From NCBI RefSeq assembly GCF_009856605.1, contig NZ_CP047242.1:5146001-5210000 (forward strand): DNA of 64,000 nt. Reading direction: 5' to 3'. This document shows, one piece after another, positions 16,836 through 24,176 of this stretch. Below the pieces are notes generated by a model. It was not told the origin of the DNA. It saw nothing but the letters and a program-made list of their open reading frames with translations, and did not search any database. Positions within the stretch are counted from its first letter, which is position 1. The number at the start of each line of letters is the position of its first letter. Source of the DNA: Trichormus variabilis 0441. Lineage in GTDB: Bacteria > Cyanobacteriota > Cyanobacteriia > Cyanobacteriales > Nostocaceae. The translations under genes were made by a program, and so were the position numbers.

Positions 16836-16898
16836 ATGGGTCACATTCTCATACCGTTGTTCTTTATCATTTTGTTTTTGTATTACGTCAACTGGTAA
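16836..16898 (+). CDS. 20-residue hydrophobic membrane peptide
   Basis: The frame starts at an ATG preceded by GGGAGGG at 16821-16827, the clearest ribosome site in the element, and encodes MGHILIPLFFIILFLYYVNW. It is almost wholly hydrophobic and would span the membrane once. It lies between the SAP-like membrane protein and integrase 2. It could be a small membrane regulator, a type I toxin-like peptide or a leader for the downstream gene. Translation has not been shown. Confidence 0.45.
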   Translation: MGHILIPLFFIILFLYYVNW

Positions 16899-16997
16899 AA
16901 ACGAATAATACTCACAGCCAACCATCATTTATAGGTTGGCTCTCTCTAACGATCTACACATCACAAAACAGTAGTTTCGAGACACGTACACAAAGCC

Positions 16998-17933
16998 ATG
17001 ACAACCACTCTCACCATCCATGAACCACAGGTAGTTATACCTAATAGCCTACCTATAACCTACAGTGAAGACACTACCACAACAGAACGAGTCATAGAGT
17101 TGTGGTTGGTTGGGTTAAGTCGAACGACACGAGAACAATACAGCCGTGACATGAGGCAGTTTAGAGCGTTCGTCAAGTTGGACGACATTCGTATCATCTC
17201 ACCGATGACGTTCATCGCCTACGCCCAACACCTAGAACAGACGTATGCTGTTGCCACTACTCGACGTAAGTTAGCATCGTTGTCTAGTTTCTGTTCGTTC
17301 GCTGTCCGTCTGGGGTTTCTGGCTGCAAACCCAATGGCTGCTGTCCGTAAGCCAAAAGCATCGACCACATTAGCGGGTAAGTCTTTAACACAACAACAGG
17401 TGTTCAGGATGCTAGATAGAACAGATGACCACCGCAACAGGTGTTTGTTAAAGGTGTTGTACAGTCTGGGGTTGCGTGTAAGTGAAGCTGTTGGTTTACG
17501 TTGGTCAGACTTTACTGAGGTCAACCCCACCAAGACAACCGTCAGTGTATTGGGTAAAGGTGGTAAATATCGAACGCTGGTTGTACCTCAGTCAGTTTGG
17601 TTGGAGTTAACCGAGTTGCGAACAAACCAACAGCACAACGGACAGAATGACTACGTGTTTCAGTCATATAGCAACCGTCATCGTAAGCAGTCAGGTAAAC
17701 AACTCGACCGTTGCAACGCATCCAAGATAGTTAAAGCCTGTGCCGTTGCTGTTGGGTTGCCTGAGTCAGTGTCGGCTCACTTCCTACGTCATGCCTGTGC
17801 GTCCCACAGTTTAGCCAACGGTGCATCTATCCAACTGGTAAAGGAAACGTTGGGTCATGCCAATATCTCTACAACAAACTGGTATTTGGAAGCTAACCCA
17901 GATGACTGTGCCTCACTGTACCTTAACGTTTAA
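16998..17933 (+). CDS. Second tyrosine recombinase, XerC/XerD-like
   Basis: 311 residues with a complete catalytic set: Arg160 in SLGLRVSEAVGLRW, the Lys in LGKGGKYR, His261-x-x-Arg264 in AHFLRHAC, His287 in LGHANISTT and nucleophile Tyr296 in WYLEANP. The N-terminal SAM-like domain covers about residues 25-110. Unlike integrase 1, it has the simple Xer layout without an arm-binding domain. It may resolve multimers of an excised circular form, or act with integrase 1 in excision. No dif-like 28-mer was recognised next to it. Confidence 0.9.
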   Translation: MTTTLTIHEPQVVIPNSLPITYSEDTTTTERVIELWLVGLSRTTREQYSRDMRQFRAFVKLDDIRIISPMTFIAYAQHLEQTYAVATTRRKLASLSSFCSFAVRLGFLAANPMAAVRKPKASTTLAGKSLTQQQVFRMLDRTDDHRNRCLLKVLYSLGLRVSEAVGLRWSDFTEVNPTKTTVSVLGKGGKYRTLVVPQSVWLELTELRTNQQHNGQNDYVFQSYSNRHRKQSGKQLDRCNASKIVKACAVAVGLPESVSAHFLRHACASHSLANGASIQLVKETLGHANISTTNWYLEANPDDCASLYLNV

Positions 17934-18060
17934 CTGTTATTGTCACCCGCGTTTACTTCAACTGTCCCATTCTCAGCTAACCATTCCTCTATTATTTGGG
18001 TTAATAACGTAGCCTATATTATGATATGCTGTAACAGCAATTCAAATAGAGGTAGGGTCT

Positions 18061-18354
18061 ATGTCTACAGGTGGTTACAGACCAGGAGCCGGACGCAAGA
18101 AGGGTACACCAGCCAGCAACAGGAAGTATGCAACCGAAGCTGAAACTAAGGTGGTACGTGTACCTGTTGGTTTCGATGAGGTAGCAGCAGTCTCTAACAT
18201 TGAACAATTGCGCGTGTTAGTAGAGACGTGGCAGTCGCAAGCTGATGAGGCTGCACAGGTCAGTAAGACTGGTACAACCCCACGCACGTATGACAAGGCA
18301 TTACTGTTATTAGAGGAATTACGACAGATGTTAAAACATAGTGAGCAACAATAG
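18061..18354 (+). CDS. Small basic GRKKG-motif DNA-binding-like protein
   Basis: 97 residues beginning MSTGGYRPGAGRKKGTPAS. This N-terminal motif is common in small phage and plasmid proteins that contact DNA, including some small terminase subunits. Here no large terminase accompanies it, so a repressor or excisionase-like role near the right end is as likely. The C-terminal half (TYDKALLLLEELRQML) is helical. Upstream is an AGAGGTAG ribosome site and an AT-rich stretch with a TATGAT box near 18018. It is the last gene before the right arm sites. Confidence 0.65.
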   Translation: MSTGGYRPGAGRKKGTPASNRKYATEAETKVVRVPVGFDEVAAVSNIEQLRVLVETWQSQADEAAQVSKTGTTPRTYDKALLLLEELRQMLKHSEQQ

Positions 18355-18369
18355 GTAGACATTATCGTC

Positions 18370-18413
18370 TGGCTATTGGTAGGCTATTGTTGTGTCATGA
18401 AACTAACTGAGAC
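18370..18413. promoter_or_regulatory. Right integrase arm-type sites (putative)
   Basis: TGGCTATTGGTAGGCTATT at 18370-18388 pairs with the left 19-mer (16 of 19), and ACTAACTGAGAC at 18402-18413 is the exact inverse of 10380-10391. Confidence 0.6.
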
Positions 18414-18445
18414 AAATTGCTGTAATACCTTAGTTTTAGAACCTT

Positions 18446-18504
18446 GTTGTCACCAAAGAAGGCGACTTAGAAGGCGCAGCCGACCCACGCGGCGAAGGTT
18501 CTCC
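18446..18504 (+). repeat. Right attachment site of integrated element (attR)
   Basis: Direct copy of 10286-10344 with one mismatch. Beyond it the ggt reading frame continues in phase for 13 codons to a TGA at 18541-18543. This is the displaced native ggt end. Confidence 0.92.
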
Positions 18505-18543
18505 CAGAGGAGATATGAAACTAATGACGAATGATGAATGACT
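18446..18543 (+). pseudogene. Displaced 3' end of ggt
   Basis: Read in the phase of ggt, the right junction encodes VTKEGDLEGAADPRGEGSP followed by RGDMKLMTNDE and TGA. Joined to 10285 it restores an uninterrupted ggt. It has no start and is not expected to be translated while the element is integrated. Confidence 0.85.
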
Positions 18544-18548
18544 AATGA

Positions 18549-18812
18549 CTACTGTCCATTAACAATAGACTCTGCATGAACACTGCTACCGAATTCGTTG
18601 GCACGGGCGCTGGGAACTAATGTCCAGCCTGCTTTTAGTAACTTCTGATAAGTTGCCCAACCTTTGGAGCCACCTGGTATCTGATAATCTGGTACTGAAT
18701 ATTGGGGAAAAGCTGTGTATGGTCGCCAGGGTTGGCTGGGCGCAGTTTGCAGATATAAAATTTTGTCACCATCTCCGCTAGTCTTAGATATCCAGCACAT
18801 TTGTCGAGACAT
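18549..18812 (-). CDS. Conserved hypothetical cyanobacterial protein
   Basis: 87 residues from the ATG at 18812, which has AAAGGAG eight bases upstream; an ATG at 18845 would add 11 residues without such a site. Motifs such as MCWISKTSGDGDKILYLQT and SKGWATYQKLLKAGWTLV look like a small globular protein. I do not recognise a named domain. Before the element inserted, this gene would have been the convergent neighbour of ggt, only a few bases past its stop. Confidence 0.65.
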   Translation of the reverse strand: MSRQMCWISKTSGDGDKILYLQTAPSQPWRPYTAFPQYSVPDYQIPGGSKGWATYQKLLKAGWTLVPSARANEFGSSVHAESIVNGQ

Positions 18813-18845
18813 GGCAGACTCCTTTGCATTAAGCATATGTTGCAT

Positions 18846-19154
18846 ATTGACAGAATTTTGTCAACGGTCACATCACCCTTGTGGGATAATTTGAGTGTTC
18901 TTAGGGTATGTCAACTTATGTACAATCTAAAATCGTACAATTACGTAAATAAATATGAGATATTTAGATTGCTTATCATCAGCTAATTAGAGAAATAAGC
19001 CGAATAAGCTTCATACCTGCCTTTAATCTAGGATTAAGATTTTTTCAATAGTATACGCGGCTTTCATAATCGTATGTATCAACAGTTACTTTTTTAGAAA
19101 ATATTTAAAGTTTTATTTCAAAAAAAGAGTTTTGACGGCATGAGCAATTACCAA
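18846..19154. other. AT-rich intergenic spacer
   Basis: About 300 bp of AT-rich sequence between two minus-strand genes. No gene, clear terminator or repeat of the local families was seen. Confidence 0.5.
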
Positions 19155-19736
19155 TTACTGAACGATCGCCCGAATTGTTTGTGCAATCTGCCCATAATCA
19201 CAATCGGACAAAACTGGCTGAGAATCTTGTAGTTGTATGGGTGAGGTAATATCAATCCATGACTTGCAGCCGCCATATTCTGCACGATAAGAAATTTCCT
19301 GCTCTTGGGGTAGTTTGTAAGTCCGCAGGAGGAGAATAAATATTGGCTGTTGTGGCTTCCATTTTAGGCGATCGCTAATAAACTTCTCGTTCCAAATATG
19401 GAAAGGTAATAGGGCGTTGACAGTTACCTCATCACTTATTGGCAGAATATCGGTAATTTGCGCCCAACTTCCTATCCTCACCGTTTCTGGATGCCAACCA
19501 GATGTTACTGGGCGAACAAGACCTGCATATTCAGTCTTGAGTAAGGAAGGCTGTTGATGTTCATAGGTAGGATAGAGCAGAACTTGTTCATGAGCTACTT
19601 GGAAGCGTCCTTTGTTTTCATGAATACCGCCTTTCCGCAACAACATAATTGTTTTGCCGGCTTCCAAGGCATTTATCGCCACTGCCCATTCTTTGAGGGT
19701 ATGCACCGTTGTAGTCAATTCTGTTAGCATCGCCAT
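19155..19736 (-). CDS. DUF1802 family protein
   Basis: 193 residues. The pattern EWAVAINALEAGKTIMLLRKGGIHE at the N-terminus, followed by FLLYPTYEHQ-type and WKPQQPIFILLLRTYKLP strands, matches the DUF1802 family, found in cyanobacteria and some other bacteria and of unknown function. The KGGI segment resembles a phosphate-binding turn but no catalytic motif is established. It is soluble, with no signal peptide. It is divergent from the aldo/keto reductase gene with 79 bp between starts. Confidence 0.75.
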   Translation of the reverse strand: MAMLTELTTTVHTLKEWAVAINALEAGKTIMLLRKGGIHENKGRFQVAHEQVLLYPTYEHQQPSLLKTEYAGLVRPVTSGWHPETVRIGSWAQITDILPISDEVTVNALLPFHIWNEKFISDRLKWKPQQPIFILLLRTYKLPQEQEISYRAEYGGCKSWIDITSPIQLQDSQPVLSDCDYGQIAQTIRAIVQ

Positions 19737-19815
19737 CTACTGTAACTCTGATTTAATTTACAGCGAAGACCGTTAAAGTATAAAACTATCCAGGGAAGTG
19801 AATTAGGGAACCTTT

Positions 19816-20775
19816 ATGGAAAAGCGCACACTAGGCACATCCGATGTCAAAATTTCACCCATTCTGATGGGGACTTGGCAAGCCGGGAAGAAAATGTGGG
19901 TGGGAATTGAAGATGCTGACTCGATTAAAACCATTCGTGCAGCTTTTGAGGCAGGAATTACCACAGTTGACACAGCCGAAGTTTATGGTGAAGGACATTC
20001 CGAACAGATTGTGGCTGAAGCTTTGTCTGATGTGCGTAACCAAGTTGAGTATGCCACAAAAGTTTTCGCCAACCATCTCAAGTATGATCAAGTAATTCAA
20101 GCTTGCGATCGCTCCCTGAAAAATCTCCAGACTGATTACATAGACTTATACCAAATTCATTGGCCTGCTGGTGCTTTCAATAGTGAAATAGTACCAATTG
20201 AGGAAACTATGAACGCCCTGAACCATCTGAAAGAACAGGGTAAAATCCGCGCCATCGGTGTTTCTAACTTTTCCCGCGCCCAATTAGCAGAGGCCTCACA
20301 ATATGGCAGAATTGACAGCTTACAGCCTCCCTATTCTCTATTTTGGCGACAAGTAGAAAAAGATGCAGCACCTTACTGTGTGGAAAATCATATTTCTATC
20401 TTGGCTTATTCACCCTTAGCTCAGGGATTACTGACAGGGAAATTTACTCGCGGACAGCAATTTGATCCAGCCGATAACCGAGCTAAAAATAAACTGTTTC
20501 AAGGCGAAAACTTTGAACGCGCCCAACAAGCTTTAGATAAACTGCGTCCCATCGCCGAAAGCCATAACGCTACTTTGGCGCAGTTGGCACTAGCTTGGTT
20601 AATTGCTCAACCCCAAACGAATGCGATCGCTGGTGCGCGTTATCCTGAACAAGCAAAAGATAATGCCCAAGCTGCCAATATTCAACTCTCTCCTGAGGAA
20701 ATTAGCGAAATTGATGCGATCGGTCGTATTGTTACCGAGCATCATGATGATAGTGCTGTGATGTGGAACTGGTAA
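19816..20775 (+). CDS. Aldo/keto reductase
   Basis: 319 residues, TIM-barrel NADPH-dependent oxidoreductase. The catalytic tetrad is visible: Asp52 in TTVDTAE, Tyr57 in VYGEG, Lys82 in YATKV and His115 in QIHWP. The family signatures IRAIGVSNFS and the cofactor-binding segment ARYPEQAKDN near the C-terminus are present. It most resembles the YajO/general stress protein 69 branch that reduces aldehydes and ketones. Physiological substrate is unknown. Confidence 0.92.
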   Translation: MEKRTLGTSDVKISPILMGTWQAGKKMWVGIEDADSIKTIRAAFEAGITTVDTAEVYGEGHSEQIVAEALSDVRNQVEYATKVFANHLKYDQVIQACDRSLKNLQTDYIDLYQIHWPAGAFNSEIVPIEETMNALNHLKEQGKIRAIGVSNFSRAQLAEASQYGRIDSLQPPYSLFWRQVEKDAAPYCVENHISILAYSPLAQGLLTGKFTRGQQFDPADNRAKNKLFQGENFERAQQALDKLRPIAESHNATLAQLALAWLIAQPQTNAIAGARYPEQAKDNAQAANIQLSPEEISEIDAIGRIVTEHHDDSAVMWNW

Positions 20776-21145
20776 AAGATTTCTTGAATATCACCCCAAT
20801 TATTCACGAAAGATAGTTGGGGATCAAAGCTTTAAGTATTTATTGCAAAAATCTACAAAATATCAACTTTAGTAAACTAACAATTGATCATCATGAACTA
20901 GGTGCTAACTTAAATATCAAGACACCAAAAACCAAACTTAATGGGTAATGACTCGGTGTCTCCCGTCATCAGCCCAAGCAAATCCCAGCATATTTTATGT
21001 GATGTGGTAACAAGCCCGAAGCAGGCAAAACCAAATCCCAAAGCGGAAAAACAAAGAATGCTGAATTTGCTAGTTGTTATGTCCACCCTAGTTGTAAACT
21101 TTCTCAACTGTTTTCTTATTAAATTTAACAATTTTGAAACCTGTG

Positions 21146-21189
21146 AATATTGAAAAACCTGGTCAACCTGCACCAGGTTTTTCAATATT
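21146..21189. terminator. 18-bp perfect hairpin
   Basis: AATATTGAAAAACCTGGT at 21146-21163 and its exact complement at 21172-21189 flank an 8-base loop. The right arm includes TTTTT. It may terminate transcripts in either direction, including one from the aldo/keto reductase gene 370 bp upstream. Confidence 0.6.
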
Positions 21190-21233
21190 TTAATGCTTTT
21201 CAACATAAAGAGATGATAATGTATTATACATAA

Positions 21234-21393
21234 TGCAAGGAGTGTCATAATTTACGCTTGAAAACCTAGTAAAAAGACTAGGGTAAGACTACCAGTTTCA
21301 GACAGGTACTCAAGCAACCGAAATACTTTATTTGGGGTATTTTATGCACTTTAAATAGTATAGACAAGCCCACATTTGTGGGCTATTTTTTTT
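21234..21393 (+). ncRNA. Candidate small RNA ending in an intrinsic terminator
   Basis: A TTCAAC box at 21199, 17 bases and TATTAT at 21222 form a possible promoter. The segment then runs to a compact hairpin AGCCCACA/TGTGGGCT (21367-21384) followed by ATTTTTTTT. No coding frame spans it. The terminator is strong; the RNA itself is inferred. Confidence 0.4.
21367..21393 (+). terminator. Rho-independent terminator
   Basis: GC-rich 7-8 bp stem with a tight loop followed by eight T. No plus-strand gene is close upstream, which is why a small RNA is suspected. Confidence 0.75.
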
Positions 21394-21432
21394 ATTCACT
21401 TGGGAAAGTCGAATTTTTGATACTAGTGCTTA

Positions 21433-21660
21433 GGGACTTCCAGATGAAAAATATCCAAAATGCAGAGTGCGTCAAGTCGCTTCGCTCCAATTCAAAATTC
21501 AAAATTCAAAATACCCTGCGGTAAGGCTACGCCAACAAAATTAAAGACCTCGCGGATTTATCCGGGGGCTTAAATCCTTTTTTTGTTCGGTCAGTGTGAG
21601 AGAACCTAGCGGTAGCAAGAAATTATTCATACTGACGCACCCTACTAACGGTCAATTTGG
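21433..21660 (+). repeat. Dispersed repeat family 1, copy B (interrupted)
   Basis: Starts GGGACTTCCAGATG, continues CAAAATGCAGAGTGCGTCA, and resumes at GAGAACCTAGCGG through AATTATTCATACTGACGCACCCTAC and GTCAATTTGG. The middle carries about 110 bp including triple ATTCAAA repeats. Confidence 0.75.
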
Positions 21661-21929
21661 GATAATTTATTTTCCGGTGTTAGGGACTTCCAGAAAATAA
21701 ATTATTCAATGGGTCAGAGCAAATATGATCATTGTATTCTTCCTCCCTTGCTTTCCCTGCTCCCCCTGCCTCCCCTGCTTACCACAGTGATTGTATATTT
21801 TTTTAGTTGGAAGTCCCTTACCTCTCGAAAGACTATAAGAACTAACTCGACAGAGTAAGACTGATAAATATGGTTAATCTTTTAGCAACCAATATAATAA
21901 GACAGAATATTTTCTTATAGGAACAGATA

Positions 21930-22649
21930 ATGAAAAAGAATTATTTCGTCAAGAATGTTGTAGTCACAATATTCGCAGCAAGTCTTTCTTTATCTTGTAA
22001 CACCAATATTTCCCAAAAAACAGAATCATCACAGGCTGTTGGACAGCAGCAAACACAACCTCAAATTAACTATGGCGACTTAGTTATTAAAGAGCCGACA
22101 GATTATTTAATGATTCCAGTTAATTCCACAAATAGGGAGGTGGAAAAAGAAGCTAGTTTAGATTATTCTCGTTCTCCTAAAGGATATAATGTGTTACTCC
22201 ATAACTTCATATTTTATCGTAAACAAGATGGTGCAAGTCACCTTTTATTAAATAAGAAAGCAATTATCCAGGCTTTTGATTTAGTAGAAATAAAAACTAC
22301 TGGTCAGCCATCTACAAGAGTTTGGCTTTATCAAATTATTGATAAAGACACTAATAAAGATAAAAAGTTTAATCAAGAAGATTCTGTTATTGGTTATATG
22401 TCCGATTTATCGGGAAAAAATCTCCAACAAGTAACACCTAATAATTCTAAAATTATTAATTGGGTGGTCGTGCCAGGACAGAAAGAAATATTTATCAAAA
22501 TTATCAAAGATTCTAATAAAGATAATAAATTCTCTACAGGAGATCAGATAAATTTTGTGAAGGTTAATATTGCCCAACCTAGCATAGGTCAAGAAATTAT
22601 TAGTGGACAAATAGAGCAAGAAATTAAATCAATCATTATAAAACAATAA
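21930..22649 (+). CDS. Putative lipoprotein with two DxNxD calcium-type loops
   Basis: 239 residues. A short hydrophobic signal (VVVTIFAASLSLSC) ends at Cys23, a plausible lipobox. Two matching acidic loops lie at residues 140-151 (DTNKDKKFNQED) and 194-205 (DSNKDNKFSTGD). Both have the Asp-x-Asn-x-Asp-x-x-Phe-x-x-x-Asp spacing of EF-hand or dockerin-type Ca2+ loops and both follow an II(x)K/D strand, so they appear duplicated. I do not recognise the whole family. It would sit on the outer face of the plasma membrane or in the outer membrane. AT-rich codon use is marked. Confidence 0.7.
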   Translation: MKKNYFVKNVVVTIFAASLSLSCNTNISQKTESSQAVGQQQTQPQINYGDLVIKEPTDYLMIPVNSTNREVEKEASLDYSRSPKGYNVLLHNFIFYRKQDGASHLLLNKKAIIQAFDLVEIKTTGQPSTRVWLYQIIDKDTNKDKKFNQEDSVIGYMSDLSGKNLQQVTPNNSKIINWVVVPGQKEIFIKIIKDSNKDNKFSTGDQINFVKVNIAQPSIGQEIISGQIEQEIKSIIIKQ

Positions 22650-22811
22650 ATCTTAAGTAGTAGACTGGCACGACTAAAATGATGCAATAGACTTGGATGT
22701 AATTAAACGCAGATGCACGCAGATATTGAAGAATTCTTCCCGCAGAGTATGCGGATATAACTTCTATTATTGCACTATTTTAGCCTTGCCATGCCACTGC
22801 ATAAATGTAAT

Positions 22812-23750
22812 TTATCGAGCAATTGACAGAACCCATTCTTGTAAAAGTGGGTTTACTTGATTGGGTACTTCATCATGAGGGCAATGACCAGCCTTGAGAA
22901 AATATTCTGTGAGTTCTGGATAATATAGACGAAACTTTTGAGAACGTTCTCTAGCATTTATCCAAGGATCAGCTTCACCCCATAACATTAATAAAGGACA
23001 AGTTAATTGCTTTAATAGCACATCAACTTTTTCGCCTTGAGGACTGCTAAAAACTGAGACAAATACATCCAGCGCACCAACATCGTAAGCAGGACGAGCA
23101 ATTTCTTCAACTAATTGGTTTGTAATTGCACTTTTATCAAGATAAACCTTTTCTAAAGTTTGCCGAATTACCCAACCTTGGCGCACGTATTGAAATAATA
23201 AAAATTGGGCTAAAGGTTGTTGAAAAATCCACTTAACACTATCACCAAATATTTTCTGTAAAGGTGAGGATTGTTTGGGCGGCTGAATTTGTGATTGTAA
23301 AGCCTCTGGCTCTGGTGTGGTTTGAGTTTCGCTAAATGGCCCAGCGCTATTGAGTAAAACTACACCAGCTGCACTCTCCGGACGTTGAGCAGCAACACAC
23401 AAGCAAGCATAGCCACCAAGGGAATTACCTGCTAATACTGTTTTTTGACCAATGACTTCACTGATGAAATCATGGAGTTGGTCACGCCACAAGTCGCCGC
23501 CATATTGTAATTTAGGTTTAGCGGAACGCCCAAACCCCAAAAGGTCGATGGCAAATACTTCAAAATCATCACACAGTCCTGTAATATTCTTACGCCAGTG
23601 GTCTGTAGAAGCACCAAAGCCATGTACCAATAACAATGGTGGACGCTGTGGGCGCTTTTCTCCTGCACGAACGTAGTAAATCTTATGCCCTCGCCACTGC
23701 CAATATTGTCCAGGAATTGGAGTTGTAGAAGGGACTGTAGTTGCCTGCAT
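22812..23750 (-). CDS. Alpha/beta hydrolase fold protein
   Basis: 312 residues. LLLVHGFGAS gives the oxyanion-hole HG motif, followed by IDLLGFGRSAKP, nucleophile elbow GNSLGG (Ser at about residue 112), the Asp in LLMLWGEADPW and the His in KAGHCPHDE. The cyanobacterial orthologues are close to haloalkane dehalogenase and epoxide hydrolase-like plant proteins; the substrate is unknown. No signal peptide. Monocistronic by spacing. It is distinct from the other two hydrolases of the window. Confidence 0.88.
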   Translation of the reverse strand: MQATTVPSTTPIPGQYWQWRGHKIYYVRAGEKRPQRPPLLLVHGFGASTDHWRKNITGLCDDFEVFAIDLLGFGRSAKPKLQYGGDLWRDQLHDFISEVIGQKTVLAGNSLGGYACLCVAAQRPESAAGVVLLNSAGPFSETQTTPEPEALQSQIQPPKQSSPLQKIFGDSVKWIFQQPLAQFLLFQYVRQGWVIRQTLEKVYLDKSAITNQLVEEIARPAYDVGALDVFVSVFSSPQGEKVDVLLKQLTCPLLMLWGEADPWINARERSQKFRLYYPELTEYFLKAGHCPHDEVPNQVNPLLQEWVLSIAR

Positions 23751-23934
23751 ATTACAAAGAAATGTTAAGTAGCTTTTAATAATTGTAGAGCTATGAGTGG
23801 GGAGTAGAGGGGCAGAGTAGGGCTAATTCGTGGTCATTCTTAATATTCATCTTTTCTGGTTAACAAGACAACAAGAAATGACCCAGGAGGGCTGAGTTAA
23901 AGAAAAACAGGTTTGAAGGGTGAAAATTGACTGA

Positions 23935-24171
23935 CTTAAGCAAATTCTGACTGTTTTTTATCTGCGCTTGGGGGATGAATACGAAATCCGGGAGCGTCAC
24001 AATCCTTTGGAACGCAAACTAAAGCTAATTTCTCAAACTGCACAAACAGTACTAGAGTTCATGCAACATAGTAGTAGCCAGCGAGTAGAATGGTATGTCG
24101 TGATTTTGATTGTGGTGGAAATTCTGCTGTCACTGTACGATATTGTTTTCAAACGAATAAATATTTACTAA
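23935..24171 (+). pseudogene. Remnant of a DUF155/RMD1-family protein (C-terminal end only)
   Basis: The frame opens after a TGA at 23932-23934 and encodes about 78 residues with no good start. It has FYLRLGDEYEIRERHNPLERKLKLI followed by RVEWYVVILIVVEILLSLYD. This is the typical end of DUF155 (RMD1/RMND1-like) proteins: a coiled helix with nearly invariant LEW, then one membrane span. The missing N-terminal 200 or so residues are not found upstream. It could also be expressed as a small membrane protein from the TTG at 23968. It overlaps no other called gene. Confidence 0.6.
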
Positions 24172-24176
24172 TAAAT

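Larger units (their letters stand above)
10286..18504. mobile_element. Integrative element of 8,160 bp in ggt, with replication module
   Basis: It is bounded by the 59-bp direct repeats. Gene order on the plus strand is: tyrosine recombinase, ribbon-helix-helix-like protein, PD-(D/E)XK-like protein, primase-polymerase/helicase, repeat cluster resembling an origin, two small minus-strand genes, SAP-like membrane protein, 20-residue membrane peptide, second tyrosine recombinase, and a basic GRKKG protein. I found no HIP1 octamer inside it by eye, although the flanks have many; codon use and CA-rich composition also differ. No capsid, terminase, portal or conjugation gene was recognised, so an integrated plasmid or phage-satellite-like element fits better than a complete prophage. 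Confidence 0.88.
20776..21929. other. 1.15-kb spacer with hairpins, a terminator and a repeat
   Basis: It contains an 18-bp perfect hairpin (21146-21189), a candidate RNA with terminator (21234-21393) and repeat family 1 copy B (21433-21660), followed by a second GGGACTTCCAG at about 21683. A 70-codon plus-strand frame at 20941-21153 ends inside the hairpin, has no ribosome site and is not called. Confidence 0.55.

Noticed and set aside
18061..18354. Small terminase subunit, based on the RPGAGRKKG start
   Set aside because: The motif is shared by many small DNA-binding proteins and no large terminase is present.
10286..18504. Complete prophage interpretation
   Set aside because: No capsid, tail, portal, large terminase or lysis gene was recognised in the 8-kb interval.
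20941..21153. 70-codon plus-strand frame with a hydrophobic C-terminal half
   Set aside because: No ribosome site; its stop lies within a long hairpin; the antisense frame is equally open. Kept only as a weak possibility.
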